A stretch of DNA of 64,000 nucleotides from Trichinella spiralis (taxonomy: Eukaryota; Nematoda; Enoplea; Trichinellida; Trichinellidae). Position numbers and translations under genes: made by a program. Below are positions 24,074-46,333 of the stretch, one piece after another (the first letter of the stretch is position 1; each line of letters starts with the position of its first letter). Under the pieces are notes generated by a model that had not been told where the DNA came from, did no database searches, and saw only the letters and a list, made by a program, of their open reading frames with translations. Location: assembly GCA_000181795.3 (NCBI GenBank), contig CM012955.1, positions 13,178,704 to 13,242,703 of the forward strand. The letters are read 5' to 3'.

Positions 24074-25895
24074 GAATGTACGTTTCGCAAGTTTCCTTGA
24101 AATGGCACCAAACTTCTCAACTATGCTGAAGTGAAATGGCTTTTCAATTTGAAGTGTCTAACATATTTTTCAAATTTTCCCCCTGTTGATTATTATTCAG
24201 ACAATTTTCAAATTTTTGCCAAAGATAAGTTGATCTATTTACAGCGATTGGAATGTCAATTTTTAAAATTTATTTCAACTGCATCGTCCAATTGAATGCC
24301 AAATAGAAGGTCAGTTGTGTGCATTTATGCAACTTTGTAAAAATTGTTCCAAAGTGAATTTTTGCAAAATTAGAGAAAAGCATGCGCTGAATGCTTCCAC
24401 TTTTGACCAGAACATCATAACGATGACAAACAAATCGCACAACATGAGTATTTTAAATTCAAAGAAATCAACGAAGCAATAGAATAATAGAATAGGGAAA
24501 GATTTGAATAAAGTATTAACAAGAAACCCGTACCGTATGAACGTTAATTATGAACGCTGTAAACTGTGGAACAACTGTACAGTATATTTTGTTTCGTCTA
24601 CAATTTTCTTGGTAAACTTTTAAAAGTAATAAAAAAAATACAACTTTCTTGTTTTTAAAATTAAGCACTACCAGTGCAAATAAATGAATAAATAAATAAA
24701 TAAGAATACATTTCCGGTACTTGCAAACTACGTATGAGAAGTATCAAAAAAGCAGAAATGAAAAAATATACAACATTGTGTTGCAACTAGTTGTCAAATT
24801 GACTTGAAAGCAGTAGCTTGAAAGCGAAGATGAAAATGCATCAACAGCTCAATCAAAGCAAACTGATAAACAGTTGGAAAATATTTGCTGATTTTCTTCG
24901 TGGATTAAGAAACAGCAAAAGAAAAAAGGCATACAATTGACACATGAAGCAGCTTAATGATGCTTTGCAAACACAATCACTGCTTCCAATACCAGCTCGA
25001 ACGTCACTTTTCGTAGATGAAAAAAAAGAAGACATTCATTAAACACAATGCAACAACTCAACTCGGTTGTTCAAATTCTTTTTTCTTTCCAGTTTTTCTC
25101 AGAAACTCCCATCATTAATTAATGCTAATGATGTTTCTTGCTTGATTAATTCAACATAATTGACCCTCAAATATTGAATTTCATTCCACTGGAAAATTAT
25201 TTGAAGTGGAAAATTTATTCAGTAAATATTAATTAATTAATTAATTATGAATTCGACTAAAATCAACAATCATTCAACTGTTGACGCATGTTGACAAGTT
25301 CGATTTCGTTTATATGATCTTTTATGGAAATTTCATTACAAAATTGAAGAAATATGCACGTACCTGGTGTCTGGTACTTCGGTCTGATTGGTTGATGAAA
25401 GTGGTGAAAGTGTACAATTCTTTTTATTCAACTGTTCGACAAATTTATTTTGCTTATCATCTGCGCACTGTTCCCATTGAACAAATATTGCACTTTTCAT
25501 TTCTTCAACTGCGAAGATTAATTTATACCCAGCATCCCGGAAAATGCAAAGACGAATAATAAATTTGTTTTGCAGATTTAAGTGAAATCTGCAATTAAAG
25601 CAAAATAAAAAACAACAAGAAAAAATCATTGACACAGATCGCCCAAATTTGATAATATAATCGGTTTGTTTGAACTGAATTTTCTACTGAAACTTTATTC
25701 CGTTTCAAACTGCTTCATCTGCACATTTCCTGTTCTCTCGAGTCGCTGATCAGAGCAATTTAGCACTTGCGGCTACAGATTGAATCAGCATTACAAATAA
25801 GTTTTTCGAACATCTGCACCCTTGAAGTTCAAGAAGAGAAAAACAAATGCCCACTGCCAAATCTGTTGACACGAAGCAAGGCTAATTTCCGACAT
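24074..25895 (-). CDS. Candidate small gene, possible secreted or membrane protein
   Basis: The best-supported part is two exons, 25895-25795 and 25588-25364, with a GT-AG intron in matching phase. The first encodes a hydrophobic leader (QWAFVFLFLNF) directly after the Met, resembling a signal peptide. The second encodes a charged 75-residue segment (containing FVQWEQCADDKQNKFVEQ) whose codons favour a purine in first position, unlike the antisense frame. Possible continuing exons in phase are 25006-24935, 24597-24534, about 24386-24334 (or to 24280) and 24125-24074, the last with an excellent GTAAGT donor. No stop-bearing exon was fixed and the family is unknown. Parts of the region are also open on the plus strand, so the later exons are tentative. 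Confidence 0.35.
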
Positions 25896-27387
25896 CACAT
25901 GTAGTTTAGGTTATTGACATTGTTCCACATGCAAATACTTCTCATGTGAAAAAATAACGACAACAACAATAACAACAACAACAACAATTTTTTCTTTTAT
26001 TTTTCTTATCATTACAATTTTCTGTTGAATAATTCGAGTTTTCATTCAACATCTTGTAACTGATTTGAAATCATTCCAAATTATTATTATTGAACTTTCA
26101 TACACCTACTGAAACAGTTTCAATTGAGAAACACAATTTATTAATTTCAAAATTCCATTCACTTCAATTATTTCATTTTTATCATTTCATCTAGTCGCAA
26201 AAACTTACTAAGTTAGCAATAAATGAAATGATAACTTTCAAACTTTTATAAAAAATATCTTCAAAAATTCATTTATAACATGTGAGTACTTGACTATCGA
26301 ATTATTTACAGTACTGTAAATTTTTTAACACAATTACTCTTCCAATTTCTATTTTTGAGGTATGTCTAGTTCAAATTGAGTAGATATTGTTAGTAAATGA
26401 AATTTTTTAAAGCTGTTACGAATATTCATTGACAGTATTGCATGTCTGCTATAAACAATGGGCAGTTGTTTAAATTCAAAATTCAATTATTCTAAGAAAC
26501 GTAACTTAGCACAAATAATAATTTTTCAACAACTACCATTGTACACTTTTTCCATTTTAGGTATGCAAAATTTCAGTTGAAATTCTTCTTTATTTCTATG
26601 TCCATTTGTTTTCTTTGTGAATTTGTTGATTAATTGAAGAAAACATCACAGAAACATTCTATGACACATTTTATAGGATTGATTTCATCTTATTAGCAAA
26701 GCTGATGCTGCACAGTCAGATCAGTGTAATTCATATTGATTTCAGTCGTATACAACTTAATTAACTTTTAGTTTTATTTCCCAGCTACACTGTATTGATT
26801 TTATCTCATCAGTTCAGCTGCTGTTTCTGAGAAACGTTTTCAAATGCATACACTGGTAATTCTGTAAGCAGTAATATTCATCTCAGTGCTTAGTACACTA
26901 TAGCAGTCCACTTATTCACTTCCACAGTTAATAGTGTTTCATGATTATTCAAAAGTGCTCGATTATAATATACATGCTCAGTGGTATGCAGTGTTCAAGT
27001 GTTATCAGTGAGGAATGAACTTTCAGAAATATCTATACTTCTGCTGATATATTTATGTGTCTATTCTGCACTATATCTGATTTGTAAAACTGTATTAAAA
27101 AGTTTCATAACACTTTGATTTATGTGCTCCATTTACAAATGAAAAGTTTCATATTATTTATACGTGGATTTAAATATAAATTCTACAAATACTTTTTGCA
27201 AAAATTTGCAAAATAACAACGACTTGTAAATTAAAAAATATCAATACAGATAGCTAGTCTTCAATTAAAAAAGATGCTTAAAACCTGCCAAAAATTATTC
27301 AAACAAAAAGCAATAACAGAAGAAAACTAAAACTTTACTTTTTGAGAATTTTCAGACTAATAACTCCTACTTTGACAAAGCATAACA
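25896..27387. other. Intergenic, no gene seen; (AAC)n at about 25957-25988
   Basis: AT-rich sequence upstream of BCKDHB with an AAC trinucleotide microsatellite. No credible frame. Confidence 0.6.
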
Positions 27388-38639
<11,252 letters not shown>

Positions 38640-39799
38640 ACAAGCGAAAGCACCAAAAAACACCAAAAATGCAACATATCCAACAAAAGAAGACTGCATA
38701 TTATTAATCAACATTATATATATATATATATATATATATGTCATTAATATTATTGAATTGGTGTTGCTTTAATTGATTTAGATTGTACAGACAGACATAT
38801 AGCTAGATAGCTAGATAGCTAGATAGACGTAACTGTTTGTTGTTGTTGTTGTTGTAGCTTGTAATAACCAAAATTGCTAGTGATGCTACATGTCGAACAA
38901 AAAATTGTTGTTTATGATGGAAGAAAACAATCAATATTAAAAATGAAACTGTGAACAAAACCGACCGGACTGATTTCCTTCCTCTTCCAATGCAATTTTC
39001 ATTTTCAGTTTCCTCACAATGCTTGTTTGTTTGTTATTTATTACAACTTTGGAATAAGGGAACGACAATCCAGTCGACCAATCACACCACCGCAAAACAA
39101 ATTCTCTACCACATACGGATGGATAAATAAATGTGGTGGTGGTGGTGATAGTATGCAAACAAATACTGCTAATGAATATAGATAGAAAAAGAAAATGATA
39201 ATTCGGCTTTTTGCATTTCACTTTAAAATCTCAATTGAATTTTTTCATCATCACTTTCCTCTACAATAATGAGATTTTGATTCTCATGACGCATTCATTA
39301 CATTATTCTATTATCATCAACTGGTCGCTCTCTTTATTATTATTATTATTATTATTATTGGTGGAATATGCAAAACAAAAATGAAAACTGACTAATTATT
39401 AAATGCTGTTCATTTTTATTTGCTTGTGTTTCACAAAAATATAACATCCAGGTGCAAAGTAAACGGAAAAGAAGAGACTGTTGGTGAATAAAAAATGTAG
39501 AGAGAACAAAACGGCATGAAAAACGTAGAAGCCGTAATTGTTGCCCTTCGCCGAACCACAACGCATCGCCCAGTCGCCAAAAATGCGCTTACAAACGTAC
39601 GGCGTTGTCGAGAAAAAAACATAAAAATATTAATAAGTAATAAATAAATAAATAAATATTCAAAATATATGCAGAATAGACAGACAGAGAGATATTTGAT
39701 TGAATTGGTAAACAAAAGTTAAAACGTAATATATAATAATAATAATAATAATAATATATTCTGCAAATTCGCCGCAATATCAATATCAATAGCAATAGC

Positions 39800-39834
<35 letters not shown>

Positions 39835-40881
39835 GTGATAATAAAGTTATTCTTTGAAAAAAGAAAAACTTCATTGTCCAAAAAATCACAAAATAAAAAA
39901 TGGAAAACATCTATCTCTGTGTGCAAGCGAAACGCTAATACAAGCGTTACGACGGTGCACGAAAATTTTTAAGTGGGATTGTGATCGATCAATTGTGTGA
40001 TTGTTTTTTTGCTCGCAGAACAGAAGTAAGCACGATTGGACGGGTAGTAGTGGTAGTGGTGAGGATGATCACAGCAGCCGGCGGCAATGGTGATGGTGCA
40101 ATAATAAATCATCAATGCACCAACAACCCGTCGCGTAAACACAACAACCACTGCACAAAACATCCCCATCTCCACAGACAGATTACAACAAATGCCGACA
40201 ACAATGCATGCGTGGAAAAAATATCTTTATACAACACCTGGCAACTTTCTCATATACGGTGAACAGCATCTCGACCCGCGTATGAAATTGTCGCTATGCA
40301 AATCAACCAAAACACAGCAAGCAGCGTCGTGTTGGGGTGCATTTTTGTACTGGAACATGCACGTCAAACGACGATGCTCCTGCTCCTGCTGCTCCTCCTC
40401 TTCCTCTTCCTGCAAACGATTGTCGACCAGCCAAGCCAGCTAAATCTATCTTCTTCATCCTTTTCTCTCATATCAAGCAAAAGAGCAAAACAAAAAAAAA
40501 TTATACGACAAGTTAAAAGATGTAGAACGTAAATAGTGATTCAAAAAGGATAAATTGTGGTAACACAAATGTTTTGCAAAAAAGGACAATTTCCAAATGC
40601 ACGCAGGAAGACAAAGGGCTGAGTAGAAAGAATAACTGAAAACAACGGTCGGTCTGCTTAACACAATGTCGGAAAAAAAAAGTAAAATTTTAAACAAATC
40701 GTTTGCAGGACAAACAAATCGTTACAACTGTTGGTTGGTCATCGTTTCTGAATAGTATATATAAGTTGTCACATTAAAAAAAAGAAGAAATAAAAGAAAA
40801 AAAAACAGAGGAGAGGGTGAAAAGGGGGAAAAATTAAGAAATACAACAAATAATGTGTGTGTAATATGTTGGCAAAAAAGA

Positions 40882-40920
<39 letters not shown>

Positions 40921-41178
40921 TGGAAAGAAATGATCCAAAATCATTGCTCTAGACAATTTTACAGAAAAACAAAAAATACAAGTAATATTATAAAAGACGG
41001 TTTTTCTTGTCGAAGACCCAGATAAAAAATAAATAAGAAGAAGAAGAAGACACTTCAGATAATGTGTGTGTGTGTGTGTGTTTGCGTATGTGTGTGTAGT
41101 TGGGTAGGGAGGGGGGGAGGGAGGTGAAAGAAGAAAGGGATTTTGCTTTGGGAAAATGGACAATTCGTGAAGAGAGTT
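38640..41178. other. Probable TENT5 3' UTR and microsatellite-rich gap
   Basis: Convergent space between BCKDHB (+) and TENT5 (-). From about 39.9 kb the GC content rises. Simple repeats are dense: (TA)n 38715-38739, (TTA)n 39334-39359, (AAT)n 39734-39755 and 39800-39831, (GA)n 40881-40921, (GT)n 41062-41081. Frames here are products of these repeats. The GC-richer part next to the TENT5 stop is probably its 3' UTR (inference). Confidence 0.5.
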
Positions 41179-43568
41179 TTACATAACGGATACCCAGTAG
41201 GATGCGTTCTTCGGCACGTAGAGTAAAGTCTTTTTCGGTTGATGCGCTTGTCCGTTCGGTTGTTGGCCTGCATTAGGATTCGGGTGTCCCTGCTGCGAGA
41301 AATGGTGCATTTGTTGTTGCTGTTGCACTGCCAAAACCTGCTGCTGTTGCTGATGATGATGGTGGTGGTGGTGGTGGTGATGCTGATGATGATGGGTTTG
41401 GTGAAGATGGGGTTGCTGCTGTTGCTGGTGGTGATGGTGGTGGTGGTGGTGGTGGTGGTGGTGATTGGGGTGGTGGTTGGGATGAAGGTGTTGATGATGA
41501 GGATGATGGTGGTGATGATAGTCGGCCGCTTGGTAGTCAGCGTGATCCGAAGTGGCCGGACCAATAGCGGCACGCGGACAAGTAATACAATGACAACCGG
41601 CGGTGCTGAGCGAGTAGACCATGCTCTGCGGACGAGGAAGTTGGCCTTGTTGTTGGTAAATGAACAAAACTCGCAACTGGTAGATCATGTGTTCGATCAT
41701 GGTCAACGTCAAGTGCAGATCGTGGTTCATCAAGCAGACGGTGCTCTCGTCGACCACCCGGTAGAGCAGGCAAAGATAGTCGTGTTTCGTCTTCAAGTCG
41801 TCCTGAAAGTGATTGTCCAAGTAGGACTGCAATTTGCGCTGCTGCTCGCCGACGGTGTTGAAGTCGATGAAAAATCGACTGCACATGTAGCGCTCAATTT
41901 GACGCCAACGGTTCATCGGCGGCGCCGGCAAATATTCCCTGACCAGCAGCTGGCAATATTTCAACAGCCCACCGCCGCGGATCAGTTCCGGATGTTCAGT
42001 GTCGATCAATTTTTCGGTCAAATGACGGTAAGCTTCTTGAAAATCCCCATAGACGCTTTCGACGACCACCGCGGTGGCCGGTCGACCGCTGCACTCGGCG
42101 CCACCACCGTCAGAAGGGTCAATTTCCACACCCGGCTGAACAGGTCCGGCCCGCTCCGCGTCGTCATTACGAGCGGCATCGGCAAGTTGGGCGCCGCTGC
42201 CAACGCCGACATTCAACAGATTGTTCAAGTATATTTGAAACGAGTCGACTGTAAATTCGAACTGCCGACGCATCGAGTGGACAAATTTCAGTTCGACACA
42301 GCGGCCGTGATCGTTGTTGAGCGAAATCAACGACCAAATGTCATCCTCGATCACTTTGACCATCTTCCTGACGTAGGCGTCTTTCATCGCCACCAGACCA
42401 ATCCGGGCGCGGTTGGTCTCGTCGGGCAAGAATTCGACCAGACTGTTCAGCACGCAGTCTTTGACAATTTCAAAATTGCGAGCCACCGACAAATCGACCG
42501 TGAATATCAAATCGATGTCGTTGTACAACACCAAAGCCCGGGACAGCACGTGGCTGGCGGCACCGCCGTTCAACTTCACGTCCAACAGTTCGATGCCGGC
42601 TCCGGTGACGCGATCGGCCACTACTCGAATCAAATCGCTCAGCGAAAATTCGAGCGTCGGAAAATTGCCACGCCCGTGCACCGACACGGTCTTTTTCATC
42701 ACGCCGCACAGTCGAGCGTACTGAAAAGAAACAACAACAATTTGATTAATTATTTCAACTTTTCAACCGGCACCTCCCCATTTTTTCGCAATGCAAATTT
42801 CCCCCAACCAACTCAACCACCAATGACCATCACCGACGACGACGACGACGACCCGACTAGATTTTTGGCGAGCGAAGTTGAAAGCTGAAAAAATTTTCAA
42901 ACGCAAACAGCGCCTGAAAGTAGGCCACCAACCGACGACGACGACGACGACGACGATCATCCATCCATTCCCCCCCCCCCCCGTAACGTGCCCATCATTA
43001 ATTATAATAAATCGGCTGAACGCGCGCGCGTTGCACGACTAAAAATTATCAGCACCAGCAGCATCACCATTTTATTTTCTATGATTTCCACCAGAAAAGA
43101 AAGAGACGCGCGCGCGCGCGTTCATTTTTAAACTTTGTGCTCTCCCCGGGCAAACTATCTTTTTCACCCAAATTTCAGATTTTCTCTTACCTTCTCACCA
43201 AATGGTCGGTTTTGTTCCTATTTATTATTATTTTACCATCATCAGATAATAAAATTCACTTGAAGAACAGAAAAGTTGAAAAAGAAAACAAAAAAAAAAC
43301 TAGCACAGCTAGAAAACAAATTCGCCTCAAGCGAGCTAGTAGAGATGCAGTAAATGACGTCAAACTTTACGGGCCAGTGGATGCACACACACACGATTGC
43401 GATCACTTTTTACGACAACCCAATGACAGCGCGCCACTTTTTGGTGATCATCAGTTGGTTATTTTATTAGGAGAAAAAAAACAACTTTTTTCTTCAAAAA
43501 ATAAGCAATTTTACCTGTTCAGATGTCAAGTAAGCCTGCGACGGGTTCAGCAGAGTTCTTGTGTTCAT
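41179..43568 (-). CDS. TENT5: Terminal nucleotidyltransferase 5 (FAM46-type poly(A) polymerase)
   Basis: Two exons, 43568-43515 and 42720-41179, phase 0, give 531 residues. Family landmarks: SVHGRGNFPTLEFSL near residue 30, the LNGGAASHVL nucleotide-binding loop (about 68-77), the catalytic pair in YNDIDLIF (Asp 86 and 88), WSLISLNN, and RRQFEFTVDSFQIYLNNLL. TENT5 enzymes are cytoplasmic non-canonical poly(A) polymerases; the C. elegans and mammalian members extend tails of secreted innate-immunity and ER-targeted mRNAs. Unusual here: an Ala/Gly/Asp-rich insert after the FQIYLNNLL segment, and a C-terminal tail of about 110 residues with His runs of up to 12, Gln runs and Asn/Pro. The start is taken from the short first exon; an additional upstream 5' exon is possible, since an acceptor-like TTTCAG lies just upstream. 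Confidence 0.9.
41300..41530 (-). repeat. His/Gln-coding trinucleotide tract in TENT5 C-terminus
   Basis: The plus strand shows long runs of GTG/ATG/TGC-type triplets, which read as CAC/CAT/CAG on the coding strand. They give His-rich and Gln-rich runs separated by short Asn-Pro and Leu-His spacers. The tract is in frame with the upstream catalytic domain and ends before a conserved-looking last segment (KKTLLYVPKN). Such mixed-codon tracts are prone to length change. Confidence 0.85.
42829..43120. repeat. Simple repeats in TENT5 intron 1
   Basis: The 794-bp TENT5 intron carries (GAC)n at about 42837-42852 and 42932-42956, a C run at 42969-42982, and two alternating GC tracts at 43021-43030 and 43107-43120. 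The alternating purine-pyrimidine GC tracts could adopt Z-DNA. Confidence 0.7.
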
Positions 43569-44565
43569 ATTGCCTTCTGAAACAAACAAGCAAACCCATC
43601 AGTAAACAAGTAAACAAACAAACAAACAAACAAATGCACCGTAGAAAAAGAGAAAGTAGAGAAACCGGAGAAAAAAAAAACTCGACTCGACTCGACTCGA
43701 CAAAATCGCGCGATGTAAGCGCGAGCGTTCACAATTTGCGCCACTGCTCTCACTCGCAGGACACCTTCGAGCACGCCGCGACAAGTGCGACTGAAGCGCC
43801 ACCGTGAACAGCCGAAGCTTCCGATTGGACCGCGCAAAACCGAGCGCGCTTGCGAATCACTATTCAAACTCCGACGCGAATACGGTATACCAACGCCCAC
43901 GCAAGTCGAATTTGAAAAAAAAATAATAATCACGACCAACCGTTGGTTGTTGTGTTGGATTCACATTTTTCGATGAAAATTTTTTCGAATCGAAAAAAAA
44001 AACAATTTGCAAAAATGGACAATCATTTCCAATTTGGACGTTTCGACATCGACTGAAACGGCAAAAACGGTCGTCGAATAATAGTTGGCGAAATTTGATC
44101 GACGACTCGCGCGACCGGCCCAGCTACAACTCGGCCGAATGAAGCCGCTACGGTCGAAAATTACTAGAGCCCAACTCTAACCAGAAGCGATAAGCGTCCG
44201 CAGGCTGCGACCGACCCGAACTACAGTACGATGCGCCTGACGATCGCTCGCATGCATTATGCCGGCGGGTGGGGAAAAATTTTCATATTGTCCATGGAAA
44301 AAAAAATTTTCAACACCGCGCGAACGTAGACAAATACTGCCAAACGAGCGCGGTTGCCGACTGGCTGAGTTCGGCAAACATACAATCGGCTGTGGAAAAT
44401 GATTAGCCACTACCACTACCACTACTACCACCACCACCACCACCACGACGGCGTTCGTTGGTCGGTGGTTATTTGCAGCTTGATTCGTCCAAACAATAGC
44501 CGATAACACCGGCTGATAAACAATAATACACAGAAGAAGCGATCAACATTGCAACTTGCCTAAAC

Positions 44566-44598
<33 letters not shown>

Positions 44599-45960
44599 TA
44601 GCTAACATTTTACACAACAACAACGACGACGACAACGACAACGAACACACACACATTGACTGCCTTGTTCTCGCGCAAATTGATAGAATGCACAGCAAGA
44701 AGAAGAAAAATTCCAGACGAAGAAAAGCAAGTTGAAAATGAAAATTCAAAAACAGCCCTCGGCGGTGGCGATATTCTGAAACTTTAGAAAAGTTAATTAA
44801 CGCGCCACTTAATGCCGAGCAAAACGAACAGCATATTTTTCTTTTTTGAAAAATCTGGAAAAAGCTAGCTAAAAAAAAACAAAAAATTTTCCATCAGTAA
44901 CAATTAAATGAAAAGTAAAAATAGCAGAGAAAAAGTTTGAACAACGCAAATATAATATGCATAATCTGAACAAATAACAACAACAACAACAAGAATAATA
45001 ATATAGCAAAAAGGATCGGTCGCTGTTCACAACTGCATATAAATAATGAAAACACGAGAAGATAATAAATACATACACAAAATATGTGCAATCAGTTCAA
45101 TAAATAATAATTGAAAAATTGAACAAAGAACAATTTAAAAAAAACTTTCAAATAATAATGCACCTTACTTGAATGGTGAACAAGATGTATATATATATAT
45201 ATATGTGTGTGTATGGAAGGGAAGAAGCAGAGAAAAAAAAACAATTTCCAAAAAAATACAATCCTGAACAGTATAGGATCCATGTGAAAGAAAAGAGAAG
45301 AGAAGGAAGAGATCATCAATGAAAACTGTTCGTCAATTGTCTGGAACGGTTGCATAAGAATTTCAGAAATTGATGTGAAAAGTCACTGCTGTTCGAGTGT
45401 GCTTCTGCTGCTTCTGCTGCAGCTGCTTTATAGCTAGCAAGCTGGCTGACTGACTGACTGACTGGCTGGCTGGTTGGTTGGTTGGTTGGTTGGTTGGTTG
45501 GAAGGCTGGCTAGTTAGCTGCTAGTTGTTAGCTAGCTACTATATATTACCGCTGTTGCTGCTAGTGCTTCTTGCCTCTGTGTTCAACGACACAACCAAAC
45601 GGCGCCTGTTCATTCATCAAAACGCCGCCGCACACCGGCGTCCAGCATTAATGAATGAAACAGTGACGTAAGCGATTGCATTGTCGTCCAAACAGCGCGC
45701 GTTCGATCGATCCACAAACGGCCACGCTTGGCTAAGCAAAGCGAAAAAATAGGCACGCAGCGCGAACGCGTAGGTGTCCGCTTGTTTACGACCGCATACA
45801 AACGGCTTTCACAGTGCCCACTGAAGCCGTTTGTGACGTCAACAAACCGACAAGCCGGTAATGGCCTTTGTGGATGTACAGAGGCAAAAGTGCCACGCCC
45901 ACCTCCACCATCGTCACAAAGCTATCGTTGTGCGTGGTTCGCAATATCCCTCTGGTCGGT
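43569..45960. promoter_or_regulatory. CpG-rich upstream region of TENT5, probable promoter
   Basis: GC and CpG rise sharply relative to the rest of the window. Single-site matches include TGACGTAA at 45664-45671, a palindromic CRE (TGACGTCA) at 45834-45841 flanked by GTTTG and CAAAC, and a FOXO/DAF-16-type TTGTTTAC at 45782-45789. Microsatellites: (CTCGA)n 43681-43701, AAAC repeats near 43615, (AAT)n 44566-44595, and stacked CTGA/CTGG/TTGG tetranucleotides 45441-45501. No transcription start can be fixed by eye. Confidence 0.4.
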
Positions 45961-46299
45961 TAGCTTTTATACGAAAAACAATACTTATAATAATAATAAT
46001 AACAGAGTCCAAATACAATACAATACAATACAACTTCAGTTGTGCAAAATGCAAGCCAAACTATTGTAAAAGGGCAAAAATTGCATCGGCTGAAAATTGA
46101 AAACTGCACTACTACTGTTTGTTCTGTTCCACTGGAATGAAAAAGCGTTGCAACAATCGATCAACTTTTTCATATATCTCATCAACAATACTTTCCAATA
46201 AGTCGACAAGGGCAAAATTGGAAATTAACTATTTTTTAACCAACAAGCTCAGAAAATTGAAAAACAAAAAAAAAACCTTCCCCCCTCCATCACAATACA

Positions 46300-46333
<34 letters not shown>

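Noticed and set aside
25281-25559. 92-codon plus-strand frame opposite the candidate minus-strand exon
   Set aside because: Its codons are mostly pyrimidine-first, as expected for an antisense frame, whereas the minus strand shows coding-type bias and splice sites.
39589-40443. Several overlapping frames of 60-95 codons on both strands
   Set aside because: They read through AAT and CTC simple repeats and are low-complexity; more likely TENT5 3' UTR.
41239-42888. Longest frame in the window (549 codons, plus strand) over the TENT5 gene
   Set aside because: It is antisense to TENT5, whose minus-strand frame matches the family throughout. GC-rich coding DNA has few stops on the opposite strand, and the product is low-complexity Val/Met where TENT5 has His/Gln.
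43565-43939. 124-codon minus-strand frame upstream of TENT5
   Set aside because: It overlaps the TENT5 first exon in another frame and is largely Ser/Arg/Phe from CTCGA and AAAC repeats.
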